DNA from: DATADF01 sp046263155
GTDB taxonomy: Bacteria > Actinomycetota > CADDZG01 > WHSQ01
Length of the DNA stretch: 22,578 nucleotides
Direction: 5' to 3'
Assembly (NCBI GenBank): GCA_046263155.1
Contig: JBHELF010000035.1
Location: 1 to 22,578 of the forward strand
Both the position numbers and the translations under genes were made by a program. The notes below the pieces were generated by a model. That model searched no databases and was not told the DNA's origin. It saw only the letters and a program-made list of their open reading frames with translations. Positions 7,406-14,919 of the stretch are shown piece by piece (position 1 is the stretch's first letter; each line of letters starts with the position of its first letter).

Positions 7406-8112
7406 GCCGCGTGATCGAGATCATCTTCTTCGACGCGGGGGAGACCATCCTTCATCCGCATCCATCGTTTCCGGAGTTGTTCGCCGACATCGTTAACCGC
7501 CGGGGATATTCGATCGCTACCCAGGACATCGCCGAGGTTCAGGAACGACTTGCTCCGCATCTCGTCGACCTGGCGGAGGAGACCGGGATCGAGCACGGCC
7601 CCTCGCTCTCGCCGACCGCATCGCGCACCTTCTGGACCTATCTGTATAGGAGGTTCCTCGCCGAGGTGGGGGTCGAAGACGAATCACTGGCCGACGAGCT
7701 CTACGCCATCTTCTCGAGCACGTCGTCGTATCGGTTGTTCGACGATGTCCTGCCGGCGCTCGCGGAGCTCGAGGCCGCCGGCTACCGGCTGGGCCTGATC
7801 TCTAACTTCGAGGGATGGCTCGAGAAGATCCTTGTAGAGCTCGAAGTGGGACACCTCTTCGATGTGAGTGTGATCTCCGGCGTCGAGGGAGTGGAGAAGC
7901 CGGACCCCCGCATCTACGAGATCGCCTTGCAGCGAGCGGGAGTTTTGGCGGAGAACGCCATGCACGTGGGGGATTCGCCGAAGCTCGACGTCGAACCGGC
8001 ATCCTCGGTGGGGATCAGCGTGGTCCTTCTCGATCGCGCCGGCCGTTACCCCGAGGTGTCCCCGCGCATCACGTCCCTCGAAGACCTGCCCCCACTGATG
8101 CCAACGCTCTAA
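7402..8112 (+). CDS. HAD-superfamily (subfamily IA) hydrolase, atypical motif I
   Basis: This 236-residue cytoplasmic protein is probably a phosphatase acting on a small phosphorylated metabolite. The HAD motifs appear in order: motif I FFDAGETI with nucleophile Asp11, a helical cap at about 20-110, motif II LISNF with Ser134, motif III Lys166 in EKPDPRIYEIAL, and motif IV VGDSPKLDVEPA with Asp191 and Asp196. The usual second Asp of DxDxT, the general acid/base, is Gly13. That change is also seen in REG-2/HDHD3-like proteins, so activity may be altered but is not excluded. The ATGA overlap with coaE shows translational coupling. A role in CoA or nucleotide housekeeping is possible but unproven; the substrate cannot be read from sequence. 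Confidence 0.88.
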   Translation: MSRVIEIIFFDAGETILHPHPSFPELFADIVNRRGYSIATQDIAEVQERLAPHLVDLAEETGIEHGPSLSPTASRTFWTYLYRRFLAEVGVEDESLADELYAIFSSTSSYRLFDDVLPALAELEAAGYRLGLISNFEGWLEKILVELEVGHLFDVSVISGVEGVEKPDPRIYEIALQRAGVLAENAMHVGDSPKLDVEPASSVGISVVLLDRAGRYPEVSPRITSLEDLPPLMPTL

Positions 8113-8123
8113 CCCATTACCTC

Positions 8124-8145
8124 AGCTGTGACGCAGCTCACAGCT
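8124..8145. promoter_or_regulatory. 22-bp palindrome containing a perfect CRP/GlxR-type site
   Basis: AGCTGTGA (8124-8131) and TCACAGCT (8138-8145) are perfect inverted arms around CGCAGC. The core is TGTGA-N6-TCACA (8127-8142), exactly the consensus spacing for CRP-family regulators, including actinobacterial GlxR/Cmr. It lies 12 nt after the HAD stop and 22 nt before the GTG of the next gene. As RNA it could also form an 8-bp stem, but no U-tract follows. Confidence 0.5.
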
Positions 8146-8159
8146 CGCGCCTGCCTCTT

Positions 8160-8171
8160 CCACTTAAGTGG
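8160..8171. repeat. 12-bp perfect palindrome at the start of the AbiEi-DUF559 gene
   Basis: CCACTTAAGTGG is self-complementary over all 12 bases and overlaps the proposed GTG start at 8168. It could be an autoregulatory operator for the winged-helix protein encoded here. It also makes the next in-frame GTG at 8177 a possible alternative start. Confidence 0.4.
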
Positions 8172-9133
8172 TCGTAGTGGAGAACAATTATCGTGCTCAG
8201 GAGCGACAGCTTTCGCCTGCGGAGGCTTGCCGGCATATCGCAAACCAGCAATTTGGACTCTTGAGTCGATCGCAGGCTCTGGGCTGCGGCCTGTCGCCTC
8301 GCACAATCGGCTACCGGGTGTCAATTGGAGAATGGACGCGGGTTCTGCCGAGCGTTTATTCGCTGAGCGCTGTTGCTCCGCAATTCGAGCAAAGCGTCAT
8401 GGGAGCTTGCCTGTGGGCAGGCGATCGGGTGGTCGCATCCCATCGCACGGCCGCGGTGCTCTGGGGCATAGACGGGATCTTGGCGCCAGTGGTTGAGATC
8501 TCGATGCCAACTGGCAAGAAGCCCCCCTGCCGAGGGATCGTCGTCCATCGCACCACTGTCATGCCTCAAGGCGACGTGAGTCGAAAAGGCGCGATCCCAC
8601 TAACCAACATTGACCGAACGCTGATTGATCTTGCCGGCCTCCTTGATTCCCCCTCCCTGGGCCAAGCGCTCGATTGTGTACTCAGGAAGCGGCTGACCGC
8701 CGTACCGCGGTTAGAGGAGCGGCTGGCATGGTCGACCGAACGAACTCGTGTCGGATCTGGCGTCCTCCGCGATTTATTGAGGGAGCGCAGAGTCGACCGA
8801 CCTCCGGAGAGTCCCCTGGAAAGCCTCTATGCATGTCTATTCCGGCACTTCAAGAAGGCGGGGCTGCCTCTACCGAGGAGGCAATACGTCATCTCTGATG
8901 GTTCCGGATTTGCAGCGCGGGTCGATTTTGCCTTCCCCGAAGCCAAGCTAGCTGTCGAGATCGATGGGTATTCGGCTCACATGTCTAAGCGGTCCTTCGT
9001 CGACGACCGCCGGAGGGATCGGGAGCTTCAGAGACTTGGGTGGATCGTGTTGCGGTTTACGTATGACGATCTAGAGAGCCCCGACAGCGTCGTTGCTCAA
9101 ATTGGAGACGTTCTGCGACCGCGGCTGTGCTGA
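8168..9133 (+). CDS. AbiEi-type winged-helix protein fused to a DUF559 (PD-(D/E)XK-like) nuclease domain
   Basis: The 321-residue protein has two parts. Residues about 20-150 resemble the AbiEi antitoxin N-terminal winged helix and following domain: a helix-turn-helix in the GLLSRSQALGCGLSPRTIGY region, the wing WTRVLPSVYSL, then SHRTAAVLWGI. Residues about 213-318 match DUF559, a Vsr-like fold: Glu216, Asp253 in RVDFAF, Glu264 and Asp266 in LAVEIDGYSAH, then the R/D-rich RRRDRELQRLGWIVLRFT. Single-protein fusions of this type are common in actinobacteria and remain uncharacterised; a role in defence or DNA processing is inferred. No AbiEii nucleotidyltransferase toxin is adjacent. By eye the gene is less GC-rich than its neighbours and splits the HAD and uvrB genes, which suggests horizontal gain. 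GTG 8168 is uncertain; GTG 8177 is equally possible. Confidence 0.82.
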   Translation: MVVVENNYRAQERQLSPAEACRHIANQQFGLLSRSQALGCGLSPRTIGYRVSIGEWTRVLPSVYSLSAVAPQFEQSVMGACLWAGDRVVASHRTAAVLWGIDGILAPVVEISMPTGKKPPCRGIVVHRTTVMPQGDVSRKGAIPLTNIDRTLIDLAGLLDSPSLGQALDCVLRKRLTAVPRLEERLAWSTERTRVGSGVLRDLLRERRVDRPPESPLESLYACLFRHFKKAGLPLPRRQYVISDGSGFAARVDFAFPEAKLAVEIDGYSAHMSKRSFVDDRRRDRELQRLGWIVLRFTYDDLESPDSVVAQIGDVLRPRLC

Positions 9134-9168
9134 GCCGGCGGTCGCCGGGACGGCTGCCTGTTGCAGTT

Positions 9169-9187
9169 GAGCACCATATTTGTGCTC
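9169..9187. repeat. Inverted repeat upstream of uvrB
   Basis: GAGCAC (9169-9174) and GTGCTC (9182-9187) flank the 7-nt spacer CATATTT, the only AT-rich stretch in this intergenic region. It lies 72 nt before the uvrB start and 35 nt after the preceding stop. It could be an operator or a weak terminator; there is no U-tract. Confidence 0.35.
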
Positions 9188-9247
9188 CCCTACGACAGGT
9201 GGCCGCTCGGTGGCGCGTAGGTGCCCGGGATCGCTGCTCGGCGCTCG

Positions 9248-9253
9248 TAGGAT
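9248..9253 (+). promoter_or_regulatory. -10 element of uvrB (leaderless)
   Basis: TAGGAT lies exactly at -12 to -7 relative to the ATG at 9260. The G-run just before the ATG is too close to serve as an SD, so a leaderless uvrB mRNA is predicted. Confidence 0.6.
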
Positions 9254-9259
9254 CGGGGG

Positions 9260-11260
9260 ATGCCCCCATTCAAAGTGGTTGCCGATTTCGCGCCGTCGGG
9301 TGATCAGCCCACCGCCATAACCGGCTTGGCGGAGCGCGTCCTCAGGGGCGATCGGTTCACGACGCTGCTCGGTGCCACCGGGACGGGAAAGACCGCAACG
9401 ATCGCGTGGGCCCTCGAACAGATTCAAAAGCCCACTCTCGTCATCGCACCCAACAAATCCCTGGGCGCGCAGCTGTGCAACGAGTTCAAACGGTTCTTCC
9501 CGCACAACTCGGTCGAGTACTTCGTCTCCTACTACGACTACTACCAGCCCGAGGCCTACGTCCCCTCAACCGACACATACATAGAGAAGGACTCGTCGAT
9601 CAACGACGAGATCGAGCGGCTGCGCCACTCGGCGACGAGCGCACTGCTGCAGCGCAACGACGTCTTGATCGTGGCGAGTGTCTCGTGCATCTTCGGCCTC
9701 GGCTCGCCCGAGGAGTACCTCCAGCAGGTGGTATCCGTGGCCCGCGGGGGCACCGCGGATCGTGACTTCATCCTTCAGCGCCTCGTCGATATTCAGTACG
9801 AGCGTAACGACGTCAATTTCGTACGCGGGAAGTTCCGGGTGCGGGGGGACACGATCGAGGTCTTCCCCGCGTACGAGGAGACGGCGATCCGGATCGAGCT
9901 CTTCGGGGATGAGGTCGAGCGCATCATCTCGCTCGACCCCATGACGGGCGAGATCCTCGGCGAGCTTGATCACGTCACGGTCTATCCCGCGTCACACTAC
10001 GTGGCGTCGAAGGCCCGCATGGAGCGAGCCGTCATGCAAATCGAAGCTGAGCTCGCCGATCGCCTGAAGATCCTGGAGAGCGAGAACAAGCTTCTCGAAG
10101 CGCAACGGCTGCGGATGAGGACTAACTACGACCTCGAGATGATGCGCGAGGTCGGGTTCTGCAACGGAATCGAGAACTATGCCCGGCACATCGAGGGCCG
10201 AGGGCCGGGCTCGCGGCCGAACACCCTGATCGACTACTTCCCCGAAGATTTCCTCGTGGTAATCGACGAGTCCCACGTCGCCGTGCCCCAGCTGCACGGG
10301 ATGTACGAGGGGGACCGCAGCCGCAAGAAGGTTTTAGTGGAGCATGGCTTCCGGCTGCCCAGCGCGCTCGACAACCGTCCACTGCAGTTCGATGAGTTCA
10401 TGGACCGGGTGGAACAGATCGTCTTCATGAGCGCGACTCCCGGGCCTTTCGAACTGAAGGTGACGACGCCGCCACTGGTCGAACAACTGGTTCGCCCGAC
10501 CGGTCTCGTTGATCCCGAGGTCCTCATCCGTCCGACCAAGGGACAGATCGACGACCTGATGGACGAGATCAGGAAACGGGTGGAGGTGGATCAGCGCGTC
10601 CTCGTGACGACGCTCACCAAGAAGATGGCCGAGGACCTCACGGACTACTTGCTGGAGTCGGGCTTCCGCGTCCGCTACCTGCACGCCGACATCGACACGG
10701 TCGAACGGATGGAGATCCTGCGCGATCTCCGCTTGGGCGAGTTCGACGTGCTCGTGGGAATCAACCTGCTTCGGGAGGGCCTCGACCTTCCCGAGGTCTC
10801 GCTCGTCGCCATCCTCGACGCCGATAAGGAGGGCTACTTGCGCTCGCAGACGTCACTCATCCAGACCATCGGCCGCGCAGCCCGTAACGTGGACGGCCAG
10901 GTCCTCATGTATGCCGACGACGTAACCGAATCGATGCGCAAGGCCATCTCGGAGACGCAACGGCGGCGCAAGATCCAACTGGAGTACAACGCCGTGCATG
11001 GCATCGACCCGCAGTCGATCCGCAAGGCGGTCAGCGACATCCTGATCGAGGGAATGGGCCGCCGCGGAGAGACGGTTCCGACCAAGACCGGGCGCCGACG
11101 TAAGGAGCCCATCGGAGGAAGTCCCGACGAGTTAAGGCGGTTGGTCTTGCAGCTCGAGGAGGAAATGCACCAGGCGGCTGAGGATCTGCGTTTCGAGTAC
11201 GCCGCTCGCATTCGGGACGAGATCGCCGATCTCCGGCGCGAGCTCCGCGAGGTCGGTTAG
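9260..11260 (+). CDS. uvrB: Excinuclease ABC subunit B
   Basis: UvrB is the damage-verification helicase of nucleotide excision repair: it takes over the lesion from UvrA and recruits UvrC. The 666-residue length is normal. Walker A is GATGTGKT (38-45). The DNA-gripping beta-hairpin region contains VSYYDYYQPEAYVP, and the Walker B/DEAH-type motif is VVIDESHV. Helicase motifs V and VI appear as GINLLREGLDLPEV and QTIGRAARN. The C-terminal UVR domain that contacts UvrC is LEEEMHQAAEDLRFEYAARI, followed by REL. A TAGGAT hexamer 6 nt upstream supports ATG 9260 as a leaderless start. I see no actinobacterial LexA box (GAACN4GTTC) in the 126-nt upstream gap. The secreted hydrolase gene starts 22 nt downstream. 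Confidence 0.98.
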   Translation: MPPFKVVADFAPSGDQPTAITGLAERVLRGDRFTTLLGATGTGKTATIAWALEQIQKPTLVIAPNKSLGAQLCNEFKRFFPHNSVEYFVSYYDYYQPEAYVPSTDTYIEKDSSINDEIERLRHSATSALLQRNDVLIVASVSCIFGLGSPEEYLQQVVSVARGGTADRDFILQRLVDIQYERNDVNFVRGKFRVRGDTIEVFPAYEETAIRIELFGDEVERIISLDPMTGEILGELDHVTVYPASHYVASKARMERAVMQIEAELADRLKILESENKLLEAQRLRMRTNYDLEMMREVGFCNGIENYARHIEGRGPGSRPNTLIDYFPEDFLVVIDESHVAVPQLHGMYEGDRSRKKVLVEHGFRLPSALDNRPLQFDEFMDRVEQIVFMSATPGPFELKVTTPPLVEQLVRPTGLVDPEVLIRPTKGQIDDLMDEIRKRVEVDQRVLVTTLTKKMAEDLTDYLLESGFRVRYLHADIDTVERMEILRDLRLGEFDVLVGINLLREGLDLPEVSLVAILDADKEGYLRSQTSLIQTIGRAARNVDGQVLMYADDVTESMRKAISETQRRRKIQLEYNAVHGIDPQSIRKAVSDILIEGMGRRGETVPTKTGRRRKEPIGGSPDELRRLVLQLEEEMHQAAEDLRFEYAARIRDEIADLRRELREVG

Positions 11261-11282
11261 CCGGCAAGGAGCCCCGACAAAG

Positions 11283-13193
11283 ATGTCGAACCCTTCGCCC
11301 ATGCCCCGGATGTACCTGAGTTTGATTCCGCTCGCAGTCCTATCGCTCCTGTCTGCAGGACCAGCAGTTCGAGCGGAACTGCCGCCCAGTCGGGGCGAGG
11401 TTTTCGATCCTCGACCGCTCTCCCGGCCGCTCTATGGGACAAAAGCCCCGAGCGAGGATCCGGAGACTCAACAGCACTTTGTGGAAGCTCGCGACGGAGT
11501 CAACCTCTTCGTCGAGACGTGGCTCCCAGCCAGGAAGGGATCGCGCGTGCCTCCCAAGCGCATTCCGACGATCCTCATCATGACTCCATATGTGAGGGAA
11601 GGAGTGGAGGAGTACGAACAACCGATCGACGGTTCGACTTTCATTCAATACATGACGGCGCGCGGATACGCGGTGGCCCAACACCACGTGCGAGGCACGG
11701 GTGAGTCGGGCGGATGTCTCGAGCAGACGGCCACGAATCAGATCGATGACGGAGCCCGTGTTGTCGAGTACCTAGGTCGAGACGCGCCCTGGTCAAATGG
11801 GCGCATCGGAATGTACGGGATCTCCTACGACGCGGAAACTCAGATCTCTACCGCCGGGTTTGGTGAAGCCGGCAAGATCAAGTATCTGAAGGCACTGATT
11901 CCGCTGTCTTCGGTCGGAGGGCAGTACGAGTATTCGTTCTTCGACGGAGTTCCTTACGCGGGCCAAGCCCTCCAGTCGAACGCGGGATATCTCGTTTTCG
12001 TAAGCGTGACGCCCGGGCAGAGGTTCGCGCCCCAGCACTATCCCGAGAAGCTGACGTGCCAGCCAGAGATCATGGCGAGCTCGGCCGACCAAAGCGGCGA
12101 CATGACGCCCTTCTGGAAAGAACGTGAATACAGACCGGGCGCTCCTCGCATCGACATTCCCACTCTCTATGTTCACGGCCTTCGAGACTTCAACGTCCAA
12201 CCCATCACATTGGCCGGCTGGTTCGACCGTCTACCTCCCACGGCCCCGCACAAAGGCATCTTCGGCGTCTGGAATCATGCGTTCCCATATGCGCATGCAG
12301 GCGTTGAACCATCGTGGGCGCGCGTCGACTGGCGAGATATCACGACTGCCTGGTTCGATCGATATTTAAAGGGCCTTCCGACGGGCGTGGAAGAGTGGCC
12401 TCCAGTGCAGGTTCAGGATTCGACCGGCCAGTGGCGCGTGGAGCCGGAATTCCCGACGACCGGCGGGCCCGTTGGTCATCTGGCGGTGGGAGGGGGAGGA
12501 ACTTTAGGAGCGCGGAAGCCCACCGGTGCAACGTCTTACCTTGAGGTCGCGGACGAGGATCACTCCGCTCCATTGGCCAGCCTCGCGGTGTTCGAGACTC
12601 CTGAGCTCAAGGCACCCCTGCGTATTACTGGGCAACCCGTTCTGGATATGTGGGTCACGACGGATCGGCCGGACGGACATATCGCCGCGAAGATCGAGGT
12701 AGTTGGACCGGACGGACCGCTTCGGCACCAGGGCTCCAATCAACAGGTCATCGCGACCTACGGTTTTCGATCCCTGAGACACCTCGAGCCGCTGAAGCAC
12801 AACCACTTCTCGCAGGAACGAGGAGAAGCCCCACCGACGAACGAGCCCATCCCGGTGCTCGTCCGTTTCCACCCGACAGATCTCGTCGTGCCCAAAGGCC
12901 ACTCCTTGCGCCTGACCATTGCCGGGTCGATCAGCTACTCGCGCATTTCTGAACCGTCCGGCCTGGCGCCGACGATCACGATCCTTCACGACTGCGAACA
13001 CCCAAGTTTTCTGAGGTTCCTCATGCCGCGTCCGGACTCGAGGTTGCTGAACGTGCGGGAGATGAATGAGGCTGATCGGCGGCTCAGCGCATCATCGGCC
13101 CCGCGACTCGAAATCGATGGTGGAGGCATAGCAACGGGCTCGGTTTGCGGAGAGTCGCCGAAGCGCCTATCAATCTTTAGGCCGCCTCGCTAA
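11283..13193 (+). CDS. Secreted CocE/NonD-family serine hydrolase (X-Pro dipeptidyl-peptidase fold)
   Basis: This 636-residue alpha/beta hydrolase belongs to the CocE/PepX S15 family, whose members cleave esters or acyl-prolyl bonds. A signal peptide is visible: an Arg near residue 9, a hydrophobic core at 11-25, and cleavage after Val-Arg-Ala31. The catalytic triad is probably Ser181 in YGISYDAETQ, Asp302 in HGLRDFNVQP and His332 in WNHAFPYAH. Tyr103 in TPY would complete the oxyanion hole. The usual GxSYxG ends in Ala184 here. The C-terminal jelly-roll domain spans about 400-600 (HSLRLTIAGS). AAGGAG at 11266-11271 is 11 nt before the ATG, and the gene is 22 nt after uvrB, so it is likely read from the uvrB transcript. 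The substrate is unknown; the link to repair is probably only positional. Confidence 0.9.
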   Translation: MSNPSPMPRMYLSLIPLAVLSLLSAGPAVRAELPPSRGEVFDPRPLSRPLYGTKAPSEDPETQQHFVEARDGVNLFVETWLPARKGSRVPPKRIPTILIMTPYVREGVEEYEQPIDGSTFIQYMTARGYAVAQHHVRGTGESGGCLEQTATNQIDDGARVVEYLGRDAPWSNGRIGMYGISYDAETQISTAGFGEAGKIKYLKALIPLSSVGGQYEYSFFDGVPYAGQALQSNAGYLVFVSVTPGQRFAPQHYPEKLTCQPEIMASSADQSGDMTPFWKEREYRPGAPRIDIPTLYVHGLRDFNVQPITLAGWFDRLPPTAPHKGIFGVWNHAFPYAHAGVEPSWARVDWRDITTAWFDRYLKGLPTGVEEWPPVQVQDSTGQWRVEPEFPTTGGPVGHLAVGGGGTLGARKPTGATSYLEVADEDHSAPLASLAVFETPELKAPLRITGQPVLDMWVTTDRPDGHIAAKIEVVGPDGPLRHQGSNQQVIATYGFRSLRHLEPLKHNHFSQERGEAPPTNEPIPVLVRFHPTDLVVPKGHSLRLTIAGSISYSRISEPSGLAPTITILHDCEHPSFLRFLMPRPDSRLLNVREMNEADRRLSASSAPRLEIDGGGIATGSVCGESPKRLSIFRPPR

Positions 13194-13211
13194 ATTTCGA
13201 AGCCACGTCCT

Positions 13212-13658
13212 CTAGGAGTCGGCGATCTCGGTGGGAACGATCTCTGTGCCTTCGGACGGCCCCAGGCGGCGACGGGCCCTGCGGGCCGTGAGCCAAAAAG
13301 CGCAAAGTAGAACGACGAGGCCCGCGAACCCGGTCACTCGAAAGATCCCGTGGACTTCGCACTCCTGGCAGAAGGCGATGTCGCCTGACTGTGCTGTGAC
13401 GAGCGTGGCCCATCCGAAGATGGCCGCGGTCGTGAGGACGACCACAATCCAATGTGTGGGGCGGTGACGGTCCTCGACCCAACCAGCCAAGTATCCGAGG
13501 ACGCCGGTGGGCACGATGCCGACCAGGACGATGAGCAACGGGTTGGCGACTAGATCGTCGCCTTCGACATAGAAGTCAACGTTCGGGCGAGCCCAGAGCG
13601 CGAGCCACGCAGCAAGGGCAAGCAGGCTCGCGACGAAGTAGGGGCTGCGGCCTTTCAG
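13212..13658 (-). CDS. Small four-helix membrane protein, probably CTG start, coupled to the upstream PLP enzyme
   Basis: The open frame continues upstream into the PLP-enzyme gene, but its membrane-protein character begins only at the end of that gene, and no ATG or GTG occurs there. A CTG at 13658-13656 overlaps the TGA of the upstream gene (CTGA), giving a 148-residue product. Four hydrophobic segments are seen at about 7-23, 40-60, 69-89 and 108-125. The loop between helices 3 and 4 carries Cys97, Cys100 and His103 (FCQECEVHG), a possible metal or redox motif. The tail is basic then acidic (ARRARRRLG). I do not recognise the family. An ATT six bases upstream of the CTG, or ribosomal frameshifting from the PLP gene, are alternative start mechanisms. 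It converges on the CocE-type gene with an 18-nt gap. Confidence 0.62.
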   Translation of the reverse strand: MKGRSPYFVASLLALAAWLALWARPNVDFYVEGDDLVANPLLIVLVGIVPTGVLGYLAGWVEDRHRPTHWIVVVLTTAAIFGWATLVTAQSGDIAFCQECEVHGIFRVTGFAGLVVLLCAFWLTARRARRRLGPSEGTEIVPTEIADS

Positions 13659-14803
13659 AGCAATCTCTCGAGCTCGGTGAAGGCCCGCTCGATGTCGGCG
13701 TGATTGTTGAAGAAATGAGGCGAGATCCTCAGCGCGTCCGCCCTCGTGTCCAGAACGACGTCCTTCTCGAACAGTGCGTGCAGAACTCGGTCGGCCTCGG
13801 CGCGGCCCCCGGGAATTCGCACACGAACAAGACCGCCGCGCTGATCGGCTTCGCGCGGCGAGAGAACCTCGAGGCCCAAGCCGTCGGCCCGCTCGATCAC
13901 GGCCTCGGTCAACTCGCGGCTGCGCGCCCGGATTTCGTCGACCCCGACCTCCAGGATGATCTCCATGCCGGCCGACGCGGTCCACGCCGCCGGCAGGGGA
14001 TAGGTCCCGGTTTCGAAGCGCCGCGCATCGGGGCGCAGGCGGAGTCTCGTGCGATCGAAATCAAAGGGATCGATGGTCCCGAACCAGCCGACCACCGTGG
14101 GATTCAGCTTCTCGACGAGATTGCGCCGGCAATAAAGGAAGGCCAGGCCCTGGCCCCCGCAAAGCCACTTCAGTGCCCCGGTGAGCAGAAAGTCGACTCC
14201 CAGGGACGAGACATCGAGGGGCAGGCTCCCGGTCCCGTGGAAGTCGTCGACCACGACATAGGCCCCCGCCGCGTGCGCCGCCTCGACGATGGGGGCGAGA
14301 TCGACGATGAACGAGGACTCGAAGAGCACCCGGTTCACGTTCACGATTGCCGTTTGCTCATCGATCCGCGACACGTAGTCGTCGATCTCGATCCGAATGC
14401 CGTCGGGCGACGGCACCACGTCGAGCTTCGCCCCACGGGCCTCCTGGGCGCGCCAGACATAGTGGTTGGTCGGAAAATCCATCTCGGTGAGAACCACTTT
14501 CGGGCGAGCCTGGAAGTCGAGGCAGGTCGCAAGCGAGGACAGCCCGGAGGAGATGGAGGGAACGATCGCGATCTCGTCCGCGGTGGCCCCGCTAAGACGG
14601 GTGAACAGTTCCCGGCAAAGCTGGAGCCGGGGCAGTCCGTGGTCGAACCAGAGCTCCTCGGGACCCAGCCGGCCCCAGAGGTCGAGGTGCTCCTCGGCGG
14701 CCGCCCGGCTCCGGCGCGACAGCGGCCCGAGCGAGGCCGAGATCAGATAGGTCCGCTGTGCGAGAACGGGAAATTCTTCGCGGTAACTCTCGAGGTCACC
14801 CAC
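13655..14803 (-). CDS. Class V PLP-dependent aminotransferase / kynureninase-like enzyme
   Basis: This 382-residue fold-type I PLP enzyme belongs to the aminotransferase class V group. The PLP lysine is Lys212 in LLTGALKWLCGGQGLAFLY. Asp186 and His189, in the family VDDFHGTG segment, contact the cofactor. The pattern KWLCGG and a C-terminal RISPHFFNN resemble kynureninase and isopenicillin-N epimerase relatives more than SufS, and no persulfide-carrying active-site loop is evident. The reaction is unknown. The start is assigned to GTG 14803 because TACTCT lies exactly 6 nt upstream (leaderless); a longer frame to 14911 adds 36 Arg/Pro-rich residues and crosses the uvrA promoter. Its stop overlaps the likely start of a 4-TM protein gene. 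It diverges from uvrA. Confidence 0.86.
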   Translation of the reverse strand: MGDLESYREEFPVLAQRTYLISASLGPLSRRSRAAAEEHLDLWGRLGPEELWFDHGLPRLQLCRELFTRLSGATADEIAIVPSISSGLSSLATCLDFQARPKVVLTEMDFPTNHYVWRAQEARGAKLDVVPSPDGIRIEIDDYVSRIDEQTAIVNVNRVLFESSFIVDLAPIVEAAHAAGAYVVVDDFHGTGSLPLDVSSLGVDFLLTGALKWLCGGQGLAFLYCRRNLVEKLNPTVVGWFGTIDPFDFDRTRLRLRPDARRFETGTYPLPAAWTASAGMEIILEVGVDEIRARSRELTEAVIERADGLGLEVLSPREADQRGGLVRVRIPGGRAEADRVLHALFEKDVVLDTRADALRISPHFFNNHADIERAFTELERLL

Positions 14804-14809
14804 GGTCCG

Positions 14810-14832
14810 AGAGTAGTCCGCCCTATTCGGAC
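14810..14832 (-). promoter_or_regulatory. Promoter and inverted repeat for the class V PLP enzyme gene
   Basis: On the minus strand TACTCT (14815-14810) occupies -12 to -7 relative to GTG 14803. Directly upstream lies a perfect inverted repeat, GTCCG (14816-14820) and CGGAC (14828-14832), around a 7-nt AT-rich spacer. It covers about -13 to -29, where a repressor would block RNA polymerase. Confidence 0.5.
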
Positions 14833-14905
14833 GGGGTGGCCCCCCGCCCGCCCGGAACACCGGCGCTTTGAGAGCGTTCCTGATCGAAGTTACATGCGCG
14901 TCGTT

Positions 14906-14911
14906 TAGCAT
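14906..14911 (+). promoter_or_regulatory. -10 element of uvrA (nearly leaderless)
   Basis: TAGCAT fits TANNNT and ends 8 nt before the uvrA ATG at 14920, predicting a leader of about 2 nt. No SD precedes the ATG, and no LexA box is visible in the 116-nt divergent region. Confidence 0.55.
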
Positions 14912-14919
14912 CTCCAGCC

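Noticed and set aside
13700..14908. Plus-strand open frame of 402 codons opposite the PLP enzyme
   Set aside because: It is the mirror of a class V PLP enzyme with a clear lysine motif; high-GC third positions keep the opposite strand open.
14804..14911. Start of the PLP enzyme at ATG 14911
   Set aside because: It overlaps the uvrA -10 and adds a Pro/Arg-rich stretch unlike the family; GTG 14803 has an exact leaderless promoter.
14804..14919. SOS (LexA) boxes upstream of uvrA or uvrB
   Set aside because: GGAAC and GTTCC occur upstream of uvrA, but 17 nt apart, not as GAACN4GTTC; nothing similar lies before uvrB.
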